From assembly GCA_026018925.1 (NCBI GenBank), contig JAKSZU010000029.1:11073378-11137377 (forward strand): a stretch of DNA of 64,000 nt, given 5' to 3'. The notes beneath the pieces are model-generated. The model saw nothing but the letters and a program-made list of their open reading frames with translations. It made no database searches and was not told where the DNA came from. Below, in pieces: positions 20,554 through 31,088 of the stretch. Position 1 is the first letter of the stretch; each line of letters begins with the position of its first letter. Made by a program: the position numbers and the translations under genes. The DNA is from Tupaia tana. Taxonomy: Eukaryota; Chordata; Mammalia; Scandentia; Tupaiidae.

Positions 20554-20925
20554 CTGATGGATGATGTGTTTCTTTCAAATTCTTGAAGTTCAGTTTAAAT
20601 GTTCAGGAGCAAGCAGAGGTGATCTAGAATCTCTTTGCCGTTCTGTTGTGATCGCTGGTGCAGCAGTTTCAGTAGATATTGGGGAATAATCTAACCCTAT
20701 GAGTATTTGGATGTTTAGCTACAGTGCTCTTAGATCCATCTAAGAACACATTGAATGGATATTGGACGGTGGAGAGACAAGAAAAAGGAAAATGGAAAAG
20801 GGAGAGAGAAACAACAACAAAAGGAGGAAAAAAAGACAAAAAAATTTTTAAAAAATTGTAATTACTGTTCTTTTTTTTAAAAAAAAAATCACAAAATAGA
20901 AAACCATGCGGCATGCTTGCGCGCC

Positions 20926-21389
20926 ACGTGAAAAATCTACTTCGCTGGCGCCATGTGGAACCTTGTTCTGAAGGCCCGCCCAGCTTCTTCTGCAAAAATT
21001 AACAAGATAAGGGGTGGAGCCAAGAGCCAGAGAAAAACTGCCTTTTAAAAAAAGTGTAAGAAGGAAAAATTACAAAAAAAAGGGAAGGCAGAAGCAGGGA
21101 GAGACAGGAACTGAGACACAGAATGAGAGATAGGAGGCTGGGGGTGCAGTGGGGGCTCCCTACCGCTAGCTCGTTTGTTGGAGGCTGAATTATCAGTAGA
21201 AAATCTTCATTCCCTGTAAAAATCTACTTTGCTGGCGCCATGTAGAACCTTGTTCTGAAGGCCCGCCCAGCTTCTTCTGCCACTAGCTCATTTGTTGGAG
21301 GCTGAATTATCAGTAGAAAATCTTCATTCCCTGCAAAAATTTACTTCGCTGGCACCATGTGGAACCTTGTTCTGAAAGCCCGCCCAGCT
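20926..21389 (-). promoter_or_regulatory. Tandem 5' monomers of the HAL1-like element
   Basis: Two adjacent monomers of about 115 bp (21,283-21,389 and 21,167-21,282) share AGAAGCTGGGCGGGC, GAACAAGGTTC, ATGG(C)GCCAGC and TTTTCTACTGATAATTCAGC. The core GGGCGGGCCTTCAGAACAAG recurs at 20,929-20,990 next to a CpG-rich patch. Tandem 5' monomers act as promoters in mouse LINE-1 families; the same role is inferred here. Confidence 0.75.
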
Positions 21390-21436
21390 TCTCATTATCT
21401 TTTTTGTATAGTTGATTAAAGTGCTGATGTAGTTTT

Positions 21437-21598
21437 TTTTTTTTTTATTTACTATCATTACTCTTCCATTTTGACCAGAGAGAGACAGACAGAGGGAAAA
21501 AGGAGAGTGAGAAAGCAATCTGCCAGGTCCAGGACTTGAACCATGATTGGTCATGTGGGAGTCCAGCACCTCAACCACCATGCTACCTGCTGGCCCCA
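21437..21598 (-). repeat. Short-form tRNA-SINE
   Basis: Target duplication CTGATGTAGTTTT at 21,424-21,436 and 21,599-21,611. Confidence 0.92.
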
Positions 21599-21686
21599 CT
21601 GATGTAGTTTTAATAAATAAATATTTTTAGGTTGCAAAAAAATATAGAGAGGAGGAAAATGCTAATATATTCCGTGTATATATTTT

Positions 21687-21920
21687 AGGTTTTGCCACAG
21701 GTGGGTACACTCCCCAGAGAGAGAGAGAAGAAAAGTGAGAAATCATCCCCCAGAGAGGGACAGCCACACCGCAATCCCTTCTCCTCCATTTTCCTCTCAG
21801 AATTTTGGTCATGCATGCTCACATGCCCCATGTGATTTTCAAGCTAGCAGGTGGAAGGCTCAAACCATGGTTGACCATGTGGGAGTTCAACACCTTAACT
21901 ACCATGCCACCTGTTGGCCC
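21687..21920 (-). repeat. Long tRNA-SINE
   Basis: The head belongs to the AGGTGGCATGGTAGTTAAGG type that links the long and short forms. Confidence 0.85.
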
Positions 21921-22145
21921 AAGATATTTTATATTGATTTTTAATTTGCAAGTAATTCTCTTTTTGGAAAACAAAGATGCCAACAAGTCACTATTTTCAC
22001 ATTAACAAGCTGTTTTGTAAAGCCAAGGCATCTGGTGAATTCTCCCCTTTTTCTCCTGCTTCAGAAAATTTCTAAACTTCATGTGTCATGGTTGTTTCCA
22101 CAGTGCTCTGTGCCTGGGTCTTTACAAGTCTCATTTACTCGTTTT

Positions 22146-22421
22146 ATTTTTATTTTTTTTTATTTTTTGGAGAGGTTTTCACTATAGGGCACATGCACTC
22201 GCCAGCCAGACAGAGAGAAACATAGAGACAGAAAGCGAGAAATCACCCCCCAGGGGGGATGGTCACGCCACAATCCCTTCTCCTCCATTCTCCTCTCAGG
22301 ATCTTGGGCACGCACTCACACGCACCTGGCGTGAGTTTTAAGCCACCGGGTCCGGGACGCGAACCTCGGTCGACTACGTGGGAGTCCAGCGACATAGCCA
22401 TTACGTTAACTGCTGGTTCCC
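22146..22421 (-). repeat. Long tRNA-SINE, young subfamily
   Basis: B box GGTTCGCGTCC. The flanks TTCATTTACCTGTTT and TCATTTACTCGTTT are a near-identical target duplication. Confidence 0.93.
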
Positions 22422-22542
22422 TTCATTTACCTGTTTAAAACTCTCCTTCAACCCCATCTTCCACCACCATGGATCCATTCAAATCACTTCTGTAGCTAAA
22501 TCTTAAAATGTTGCATACATATTTTTCCCTCACCCCCTTTTT

Positions 22543-22716
22543 TAAAGAATTATTTTATTTAGTTTTATTTATTATTATTATTTTAATATTTCCAGAGAAA
22601 TATGCAGAGAGAGAGAACGAGCGAGAGAGAGAAAGCAAGCCTCCAGGTCCAGGACTTAAACTATGGTCGGCCATGTGGGAGTCCAGTGCCCTTAATCACC
22701 ATGCCACCTGCTGGGA
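22543..22716 (-). repeat. Short-form tRNA-SINE
   Basis: A/T-rich tail, (GA)n stretch, head ending in CACCTGCTGG. Confidence 0.87.
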
Positions 22717-22736
22717 TTCCTTCCTCACCCCCCCCC

Positions 22737-22905
22737 CTTTTTTAAAAAAAAAAGTATTCATTTTATTTTGTTCATGAGAAAAAGAACACATATACGTGAG
22801 AGAAAAAGAGGCACCCTTCACCAAGTTTAAGTTAGATCTGGGATTCAAACCACAGGGGCCAGGAGTCTCTGACACCACTGAGCAGTACCACACCCCTGGG
22901 CCCTC
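22737..22905 (-). repeat. Old tRNA-like SINE of a different family
   Basis: The minus strand begins GGGCCCAGGGGTGTGGTACT with a B-box-like GGTTTGAATCC and an A-rich end. The body does not match the main SINE family. Confidence 0.55.
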
Positions 22906-23445
22906 ATATCTGCACCTTATTTCCTTTCAGCAGTCTTTTTTTTCAGTTTGAATAAACCTGTGAATCTCTGAACCCTTCAGTTTAAATTATTCATTTGAAA
23001 TTGTCTTCCAAGGTAAACTGTGACATCTCAGGTGAGCACCTCCTCCAATTATTTACTTCTTTCTAAACTGCTACCTGGTCATTGAGGGCACATTACCTAC
23101 CAGACAAATGTACAGGCTAGGCCTGAGACAATAAGTAAACTTCTGAAATAAAGAGACCTTAGTTAGAGGAAGGTTTTATTGTGGAAGATATTAGTTGGAA
23201 AATTGGTAGACTTTGAGATTCTTAAGGCAAAGTCCCCACAATTGCAGGGAAAGCAGGGTTTTTAAACACAGGTCAGTAACAGAGATAGGAATCCAGTGGC
23301 TTTCCAGGAAAGTTTCTGATGTCATCTTTGATGGACAGTGTTATTTTCCTCGTCCTGGGGAAGGTCCAAAGTGAAAAATTATTGTCAGTTTATTCTAGGT
23401 AAAGAACTCAAGACAAAGAATTCTCAGAACATCTGTATCTCTTCT
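22906..23445. other. Unrecognised stretch, possible old LTR
   Basis: GAGGAAGGTTTTATTGTGG resembles an inverted polyadenylation region, but no LTR ends are visible. No coding frame. Confidence 0.35.
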
Positions 23446-23451
23446 ATCTTT

Positions 23452-23715
23452 TTTGTTTGTTTTTGGAGAGGTTTTTGCTATAGGGCACGTGCGCTTGCCA
23501 GAAACACAGAGAGAGACAGAGAGAGAGAAAGTGATAAATCATCCCCCAGGGGGAATGGCCACGCCACAATCCCTTCTCCTCCATTCTCCACTCAGGATCT
23601 TGGGCATACACGCACACACACCTGGTGTGATTTTAAGCCACCGGGTCTGGGACTTGAACCACAGTTAACTACATGGGAGTCCAGCAACATAGCCATTATG
23701 CCAGCTACTGGTCCC
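23452..23715 (-). repeat. Long tRNA-SINE
   Basis: Complete; flanked by CTATCTTTT on both sides. Confidence 0.9.
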
Positions 23716-24175
23716 TATCTTTTCATCACCTGCATATGTCGATTTTGCATGATTGTGTCTTGCAAAATTTGAACTAAGGCTATCACAGTGTGATAGGAAC
23801 ATAATCATAGTGTGTAGGAAGTATCTGTTAGAGTATGAGCTTACCTTACTGTGTAAATTAAATTACCTAAGACTTAAGGGCATATTTCTTTGTTTTAACC
23901 TCTTAAAATTATATTTAGATTAAAGAGAGAATTTTTTTTTACTCCTCAGAGGCTGTTATCACACATAGAAAATATTATAGGCTGACCATCACCCATTGTA
24001 AATACTTGAAGTCTCAGCAAAACCTTGAGACATTCACACTCCAGAGGATGTTAATGCCACCCTCACCACAAGAGAGCGCTTCAAAGCACTCTTCTGGAGG
24101 ACTTCTATACAGGGGCATCCATTTGATAGCACTATAGGGAACAAGGTACAATTTGGTTTAATTTACACAGATTCT
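23716..24175. other. Unrecognised stretch
   Basis: No gene, RNA or named repeat seen. Confidence 0.45.
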
Positions 24176-24177
24176 GT

Positions 24178-24417
24178 TTTTCGTTTGTTTGTTTTAGATT
24201 TTTGCTATAGGGCATATACGCTTGCTGAAAAAACAGAGAGAGACAGAGAGACAGAAAGCAAGAAATCAGTCCCTGGGAGGATAGATACACCGCAATCCCT
24301 TTTTCTCCATTCTCCTCTTGGAATCTTGGGCACCCATGCTCATGGGCCTAGCATGAGTTTTAAGTCACTGGACTGGGTTGACTACAGTGACATAACCATT
24401 ATGCCATCTTCTGGTGT
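24178..24417 (-). repeat. Long tRNA-SINE, diverged
   Basis: Head shortened by deletion. Flanks AATTTACACA / AATTTACACT suggest the target duplication. Confidence 0.82.
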
Positions 24418-24419
24418 CA

Positions 24420-25075
24420 ATTTACACTATTTTATTTTTCATTGGTTATTAAGATCAATTATTCCCATGAACCTTGATTGCATTTTCTGATTTCCGAAAA
24501 GTACAATGAAAAACATCTGCATATGGAAAGAAGTAGGTATAACAGAGATGAGAGGATGGACACTCTGAGGAGAAGGCATTTGGGATGAAATTGTATTAGT
24601 TGTCTTATACTGTAAGTCAGGCTGGAGTATGCCAGGATGATGGCAGAGTTGAAAGTATGAGGGCTCTTTCTTCCCACCTAGACAACAATTGTATTAGCAG
24701 ACTCTGTCTGAATGTCTGAAGTAGCTATTTTGGAACTCTGGAGCCTATTGAAGTCTTGCAATGTTCAGAGAAAGAATGGGACAATACACTGTGTTCAATT
24801 TTGGTCAAATTCAGCTCCTACCACAGTAGCAGCTATTCATCAACCACCCTAGCATCAAGTCAGGCCACTGTGCATGAAGCTTGTGAGATCTAGGGAAGGT
24901 AAAAAGACCCTGAACTCTCTATGTTGAGGACATATGCTCTGCTAGTGAATTGCTGCTTGCAGTCATAATTGTGAGACAAAAAGTCAGGCAATCAGTATTG
25001 TTGCACCACCCTGCATTGTTGCAAGCCCCTCTCCCTTTAGATGAAGTTACTCCATGGCATTTGAAATGCAAGTAT
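24420..25075. other. Unrecognised stretch, possible old LINE-1 5' UTR
   Basis: The segment around GTCTTGCAATGTTCAGAGAA is reminiscent of old LINE-1 5' UTRs. Together with 25,330-25,727 it may be one element split by the SINE at 25,076. Weak. Confidence 0.3.
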
Positions 25076-25328
25076 CAGGCCAGCCAGGTGGCAGTAGTAG
25101 TGGTTAAGGGGGCTGGATCCCACAGGGCTTACTGGGTGGTCCTGGATTAGTGACTTGAAAAATACACTGGGTACATGTGTGAGTACCCAAAATCCCAATA
25201 GGAGAAGGGATTGTGGGGTGGCCATTCCCTCAGGGTGGGGGGGGTGGTTTCTTGCTTTCCTCCTCTCTTTTTTCTCTCTTGGATGACCACATGTGCCATA
25301 AAATAAAATAAAATAATAAAATAAAATA
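25076..25328 (+). repeat. Long tRNA-SINE, old
   Basis: Head GGCCAGCCAGGTGGCAGTAG; tail (AAAAT)n; strongly CpG-depleted. Confidence 0.82.
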
Positions 25329-25329
25329 T

Positions 25330-25727
25330 TAGTGTCTTTATTTCCCCTTTTGAGGAGCTAGACATTGAGGACTAGCATATTCAAAAATGGCTTCATACAG
25401 TGTTAGCCACAAAACATGCCCAAGGAAAGGTACAGACTCAGAGAAAAACTGAGAAGACCTTAAGTTTACAACTAAGCATGATCCTCACTGCAAAGACAAC
25501 CTACAACAATCATAAAATACCAAACAAACAAAAACCAAAGAACACCAGACCCTTGGGGATAGGGCCAATCTGTCTCCAGAGTTCCCACATGATTAGATTC
25601 AAATGTCCAGTTTATCCACTGAAACAAGAGCATTTTGTTCCCCAGGGTCCTCACAATCAACATTTCATCATCCACAAAGAGAGTATACAATATGTGGATG
25701 GGTTGACTGAGGATGAAAACCATTTTT
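25330..25727. other. Unrecognised stretch, possible old LINE-1 5' UTR
   Basis: CACTGAAACAAGAGCATTTT and CAGGGTCCTCACAATCAACA recall LINE-1 5' regions. No open ORF1. Confidence 0.3.
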
Positions 25728-25980
25728 AATTTTTTTTTTTAGAGAGATTTTTACTATAGGGTGTGTATACTCGCTGGAGACACAGAGACAGGAAGTGAGA
25801 AATCACCCCCTGAGGGGGATGGTCACATTGCAATCCCTTCTTCTCCATTCTCCTCTTGGGAGTTTGGGAACACATACACATGTGCCTGGTGTGAATTTCA
25901 AGCTGTTGGGTCTGGAACTCAAAACACAGTCAACTCTGTGGGAATCCAGCAACATAACCATTACACAATCTGCTGGTCCC
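25728..25980 (-). repeat. Long tRNA-SINE
   Basis: Complete; directly abutted by a second, older copy on the same strand. Confidence 0.88.
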
Positions 25981-25983
25981 TTA

Positions 25984-26237
25984 ATTATTATTATTATTTT
26001 TTAAGATTATTGTCACAGGGCATTTGCAATCACCAGAGAGAAAGACAGTGAAAAGAAAAGTGAGAAATCGTCTCCTGGGGGGATGGCCACACCACAATCC
26101 TTTCTACTCCATTCTCATCTCAGGATTTTGGGCATATGTGCCCAGCATGATTTTCAAACCATCAGGTCTGGAACTCAAACTGCAGTTGACTGTGTGCAAG
26201 TCCAATGGCATAACTACCATGACACTTGCTGGCCTCA
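25984..26237 (-). repeat. Long tRNA-SINE, old
   Basis: (ATT)n tail at left; head diverged. Confidence 0.82.
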
Positions 26238-26553
26238 AAGGCCATTTTAATATTTAATTCAGGCTTTATATACATACCAGAGGAGAGTTTTGCCACCGAC
26301 ACTTGACTCCTTTCTGTTCCCCCCCACCCCGGGACATAGTTTCAGTCTCCAGCTTCAACTATATAGAAAGAAATTTGAACTTCTATGTGGATACTTTTCA
26401 CTCAGAGATCTCATATACATTATTCTGAGAGTGCAGGAGGAAAGTTTCAGAGAGAATAAAAACTGAGAATATTTCCCTGAGGTCACCTGAGAACCAAAGC
26501 AGCCCAGCCCAAGCCAACAGATTAACGTGGTGGTGGATTTCTCTATTTTTGTA

Positions 26554-26830
26554 GGTTTTTCTTTTTCTTTTTTTTTTTGGAGAGGTTTTTGCTATAGGGC
26601 GTGTGTGCTCGCCAGACAGACAGAGAAAGACAGAGAGACAGAAAGTGAGAAATCACCCCCCAGGGGGGATGGCCACGCCACAATCCCTTCTCCTCCATTC
26701 TCCTCTCGGGATCTTGGGAACACACGCACACACGCCCGGCGTGAGTTTTAAGCCACCGGGTCTGGGACGCGAACCGTGGTCGACTACGTGGGAGTCCAGT
26801 GACATAGCCATTACGCCAACTGCTGGTCCC
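26554..26830 (-). repeat. Long tRNA-SINE, young subfamily, 19-bp target duplication
   Basis: GGATTTCTCTATTTTTGTA is perfectly repeated at 26,535-26,553 and 26,833-26,851. B box GGTTCGCGTCC. The matching place in other units (44.6 kb) is empty. Confidence 0.96.
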
Positions 26831-26933
26831 AAGGATTTCTCTATTTTTGTAAGGGCATGATGACCCAATAACTATTACACAAGGACACAAAACAAGTATA
26901 GGGTCTAACAGCCCAAAATAAAACAAAAGCCAC

Positions 26934-27203
26934 ATGGACCAGCAGTTGGCATAACAGCTATGTTGCTGGACTCCCATGTTGTCGACAGCAATTCAAATTC
27001 TGGTCCAGGTGGCTTAAACTCACTCCTGGCTTATGTGCATGCGTATCCAAGATCCTAAGAGGAGAAAGGAAGAGAAAGGATTGCGGCGTGGCCATCCCCC
27101 CAGGGGTTGATTTTTTACTTTCTGTCTCTCTTTCTCTTTCTGGCAAGCACAAGCGTCCTATAGTAAAAATCACTCCAAAAATTAAAAAAAAAAATTAAAA
27201 AAT
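26934..27203 (+). repeat. Long tRNA-SINE
   Basis: Target duplication AAACAAAAGCCAC at 26,921-26,933 and 27,204-27,216. Unit-specific. Confidence 0.92.
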
Positions 27204-27278
27204 AAACAAAAGCCACAAAAAGTAACAAAATATGCTATGGAGGAATGTACAATGAATTGAGGGTATTTTTGTTTTCAG

Positions 27279-27541
27279 GTTTTATTTTATTTTATTTTAT
27301 TTTGAGAGTGTTTTGTTATCAGGTATGCACACTTGCTGGAGAGACAAAGAGACACAAAGGGATAGAAAGCAAAAAATCATACCCCATGGAGAATAACCAT
27401 GCTGCAATCTCTTTTCTACTCTCCACTCAGGAATTTTGGCACACACGTGGCATGAGTTTCAAACCTCTATGTCTGGGACTTGAACCTTGGTCAGTCATGG
27501 GGGAATCCAATGACATAACCATTACACCAAGTATTGGTCAC
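27279..27541 (-). repeat. Long tRNA-SINE shared by array units
   Basis: Sits after GAATTGAGGGT, as do the copies at 45,196, 53,640 and 56,196. Inserted before at least part of the duplication. Confidence 0.85.
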
Positions 27542-27931
27542 TCATTTTAATTTCTAAGATGGGTGTATTTTTGTATGATTCTGTATTGATAATAAGGTCC
27601 AGACCACTGTATTGCTTGTAAATAAAACCTTGCACCAATATTTCATGAGACATAGAACTCACAGGCTCTATTTTATGTTGAATATTCACAGGAAAATATA
27701 AACGTTATTTGATACCTCCAACTGGAAATATAAAAAATTGTTCTGTGCAATAATTGTCTTTCCAGTGAGGTTGAATCTATTTGTCAATCTCTTAGCTTTT
27801 GACTTTCTTTATTGGAAGATATCTGAGTATGATTTTTGCTTTTATGTTTGAGTCTGAATATTTTTATTCTTTTGATCATATTCTTTCCACATTAATAGCA
27901 GTTTTCTCAGTGACTTTGCTAAATACTGTTG

Positions 27932-28187
27932 TTTTTTTTTTTTTCTTTTGAGAGGTGTTTGCTATAGGGCGCATGCACTTGCCAGAAAGACAGAGAGACA
28001 GAAAATGAGAAATCACCCCCCAGGGGGATGGCCACACCACAATCCCTTCTCCTCCATTCTCCTCTAGGGATCTTGAGCACGCATGCACAGTGCCCGTATG
28101 AGTTTAAGCCACTGGATCCAGGACTCGAACCACAGTTGACTACATGGGAGTCCAGCAACATAGCCATTACATTAATTGCTGGTCACA
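27932..28187 (-). repeat. Long tRNA-SINE
   Basis: Flanked by AATACTGTTG / AATACTATTG; absent from the equivalent site near 46.1 kb. Confidence 0.92.
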
Positions 28188-28675
28188 ATACTATTGAACT
28201 ATTGTATTAGGTATATTGGGGGCATGCATGAGAGTTCACAGATTTTATTTGATCAAATATATGAGCTAGTTATATTTTATACCCACGCTACTCCCAATTT
28301 GTATTAACTTAGAAAATTATTCATCATCAGTAGAAATAATGGGACTTTCCTACATATTTACATCTTATTTTACATCATTATTCCTTATTGCTACCTTTTT
28401 GACTTGGACAATTAGAACTATGTTTATATTTTACATTTAATTTTCAATTTTATTTAGAAGTATTAAATAATGCCTATATTTAAAGGGACCAATGTAGTGA
28501 TGTAACATGTATATATTATCTTAATAAATAATTAATGAAGGAAATAACATAACAATTTCCTCACTTGCTTATCTTTATAATAACATGTAAGAGGTACTTT
28601 TCTTTAGCAATTTTGAAATATGCAATGCATATTGCATATCAATTATAGTTACACTACAACTTAATACACCTTTCT

Positions 28676-29980
28676 TGCCGGGGTCCAGCCTCGGCAGTGG
28701 TGGGTGACTTGTACACAGGAAGGCGACACAGGTGATCAGAGACAAAAATTAGACTGAGACCTCTTTGCCCTTTTGCATGTTCTCAGCCGGCCACAGCCAG
28801 AGCCAGCTCCAGGCTGCACTGCCGTGGCTAGTAAGACACGCGTATTTATTGAGGGAGGTTTAGGAAGTAAAGGGGGTGAGGGGTAGTAAAAAACCCACTC
28901 TAAGGAACAGGGTATACAAAGCATGGAAACAATAATTATAAAACATGCTGTTTGTCTTGTCAGATTAGTTAAAAATCAATCACAGTTCTCAGGATAAGGA
29001 AGTCCATTTGTCTGTTGTATCTTCTTCTTAGATCTTGATTACTGGGAAGTATCTTCAGAAGAGGGGGTTTGCAGGATGTTTGATAATTTTAGTCCTGGGC
29101 CAGGCCGATAACATTGCTGGTTGCAAAGACCTAGATAGAAATCTTGTCTTGCTAAGTAAAGACACAGTTAATATATGGACTATTCAAACATTACAACAAT
29201 AGAAAGTGAGTCTATGATCTTATATGGGAAAGGAAGATGATCTTGTAGCTCAGGAGACAACACAGGATGTTTTATTAGCAGTTTTTCATAGTCAACAGCA
29301 CATAGATGAGAAACTCTTTGTAGTTGAAAACTACCTGTTGTTTTAGATAAAAGCTCCCAGCTAAGGTAATCTTTCTCTGGAGCCCTCAGGTTTGTTTATC
29401 CTGTTGTCCCAGCCAGGCTTTTTTCCTTTTATAAACCTGTGGGTTTCTGCATTTTGTTTGCTGGGTCTGTCAATTAGTGAGTTCTTTTTGTTTTATCTCT
29501 AAGTCTCTGTTATGTGGCAAATGTGCTGACTTTGCCTAGCATGAGTTAACTTTGGCCTGTAGCTTTAACAAGGGGTATTTACAAAAACTAGCCTATATGT
29601 AGACTAAAACTAACTTAGTCTACATATGCTTCTAATGCTAATTTGGTTTATACTAACTTAATCTATATGTTAATTTTGGCTTAAAAACAGACAGGTGGGG
29701 GAGTCTTAAACTTCATGGTCCTCCTGCCAGTCTTAGGGAACCACATTCTTACAAGGTCACTAATTGGCTTTATTGTAATGGTTGGGGGTGATGTTTTACC
29801 CTTATAGGGTACCGTAATAACAGTAAAACTCATGGCAGAGAAATTGAATACCGGCCAGTTCAAGGACACAAGGGAGGGCTTGTAAACTGGACCTTGCCTC
29901 AGTTTCTTCCCAGTCCAGGCCTTGCCTTAGAATGGGAGGCAGCATCCTTACCAGCTTGTGTTGCCTGCATGGCCCCGTCA
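28676..29980 (-). mobile_element. Solo LTR of a betaretrovirus-like ERV, 1,305 bp
   Basis: On the minus strand it runs TGACGGGG..CCCCGGCA, with a near-perfect terminal inverted repeat, flanked by TTTCT (28,671-28,675 and 29,981-29,985). An AATAAATACGCGTGTC segment (minus, near 28,840-28,855) marks the polyadenylation site, followed by a GC-rich U5. The other units run uninterrupted across the site (46,440 region), so it entered this unit alone. The unusual length recalls MMTV-type LTRs. No internal region remains. A fossil that looks fairly young because the ends and duplication are clean. Confidence 0.85.
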
Positions 29981-30067
29981 TTTCTAATAAGTTTTGTATC
30001 CTTTTTCTAACATTCTAACATCTCCCTTTCCCCACCCACCGTTTCCCACCTGCAGCCTTCGGTAACT

Positions 30068-30347
30068 TTTTTTCTTTTCTCTTTTTTTTTTTTTTTTTTT
30101 TTTTAGGATTTTGCTATAGGGCAAATGCTCTTGTCAGAAATAGAGAGATAGAGAGACAGAAAGTGAGAAATCACCCCTCAGGGTGGATGGACACACCAAA
30201 ATCCCTTCTCTTCCATTCTCCTCTTAGAATCTTGAGCACGCAAGCACACGCAATTCAGTTGAATTTAAGCCACCGGGTCCGGGACTCAAACCACAGTCAA
30301 CTACATGGGAGTTCAGTGACATAGCTATTACGCCAACTGCTGGTCCT
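30068..30347 (-). repeat. Long tRNA-SINE with 25-T tail
   Basis: Inserted in the unit sequence GGTAACTGTCTTT, which is whole at 46,515. Confidence 0.9.
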
Positions 30348-30479
30348 GCTAACTGTCTTTTTACGCTTTACATCTTATGAGTTTGACTTTATTTTAGAGT
30401 CCACATATAAGTGAGATCAGGCAGATCCTTTTTCTAAAAATCCTAATCCTCTTCTGTCACCTCTGAGACAGACTCTTTT

Positions 30480-30750
30480 TTTTTTTTTTTTTTTTTTTTT
30501 TGGAGAGGTTTTTGCTATAGGGCGCGTGCGCTTGCCAGACAGACAGAGAGAGACAGAGAGATAGAAAGCGAGAAATCACTCCCCAGAGGGGATGGCCATG
30601 CCGCAATCCCTTCTCCGTTCTCCTCTTGGGATCTTGGGCACGCATGCACACGCGCCCAGCGTGAGTTTTAAGACACCAGGTCAGGGATGCGAACCACGGT
30701 TGACTACATGGGAATTCAGCGACATAGCCATTATGCTAACTGCTGGTCCC
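30480..30750 (-). repeat. Long tRNA-SINE, young subfamily
   Basis: Perfect 15-bp duplication GAGACAGACTCTTTT at 30,465-30,479 and 30,751-30,765. B box GGTTCGCATCC. Confidence 0.95.
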
Positions 30751-31088
30751 GAGACAGACTCTTTTATATCAACTCAAGAGCGTCTAAATCTTTTCCATGA
30801 GCGTGAATCCATTGATATTTGTATAGGATGAATTTGTAATATTAGATAGTTCTCTCTCCACTGAGTGTCTCTGTGTGTATATACATATAATCAAGTACAG
30901 CTGCTGATGAAGATGAACTTTCAAGTGCCCGTGACTTGTAACTGTTGGACAGCTGGTGAATTTGAAAGCTGAACCTGAGGACAGGGGTACACAGTAGTTT
31001 ACCCATCACTGTGATGGAGATGGTACTTGCAATGATAAGATCTGTGTTACATAAGTTAACTGAGAATGTTAACAAACTGGGTGTCATT

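Larger units (their letters stand above)
18622..21389 (-). mobile_element. HAL1-like ORF1-only LINE, apparently complete insertion
   Basis: A single insertion bounded by the perfect 16-bp duplication TCTCATTATCTTTTTT (18,606-18,621 and 21,390-21,405). On the minus strand it consists of a 5' UTR with tandem monomers (21,389-20,554), one ORF1 of LINE-1 type (20,553-19,552), a non-coding spacer of about 280 bp and two consecutive LINE-1-like 3' UTR modules ending in poly(A). ORF2 is absent, although target duplications at both ends show that nothing was lost by truncation. This is the layout of HAL1 (half-LINE) elements, which rely on ORF2 supplied by full LINE-1. The open ORF1 and perfect duplications mean a young copy. 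An ORF2 deletion inside one LINE-1 before this insertion would look the same if the copy were alone. Confidence 0.85.
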
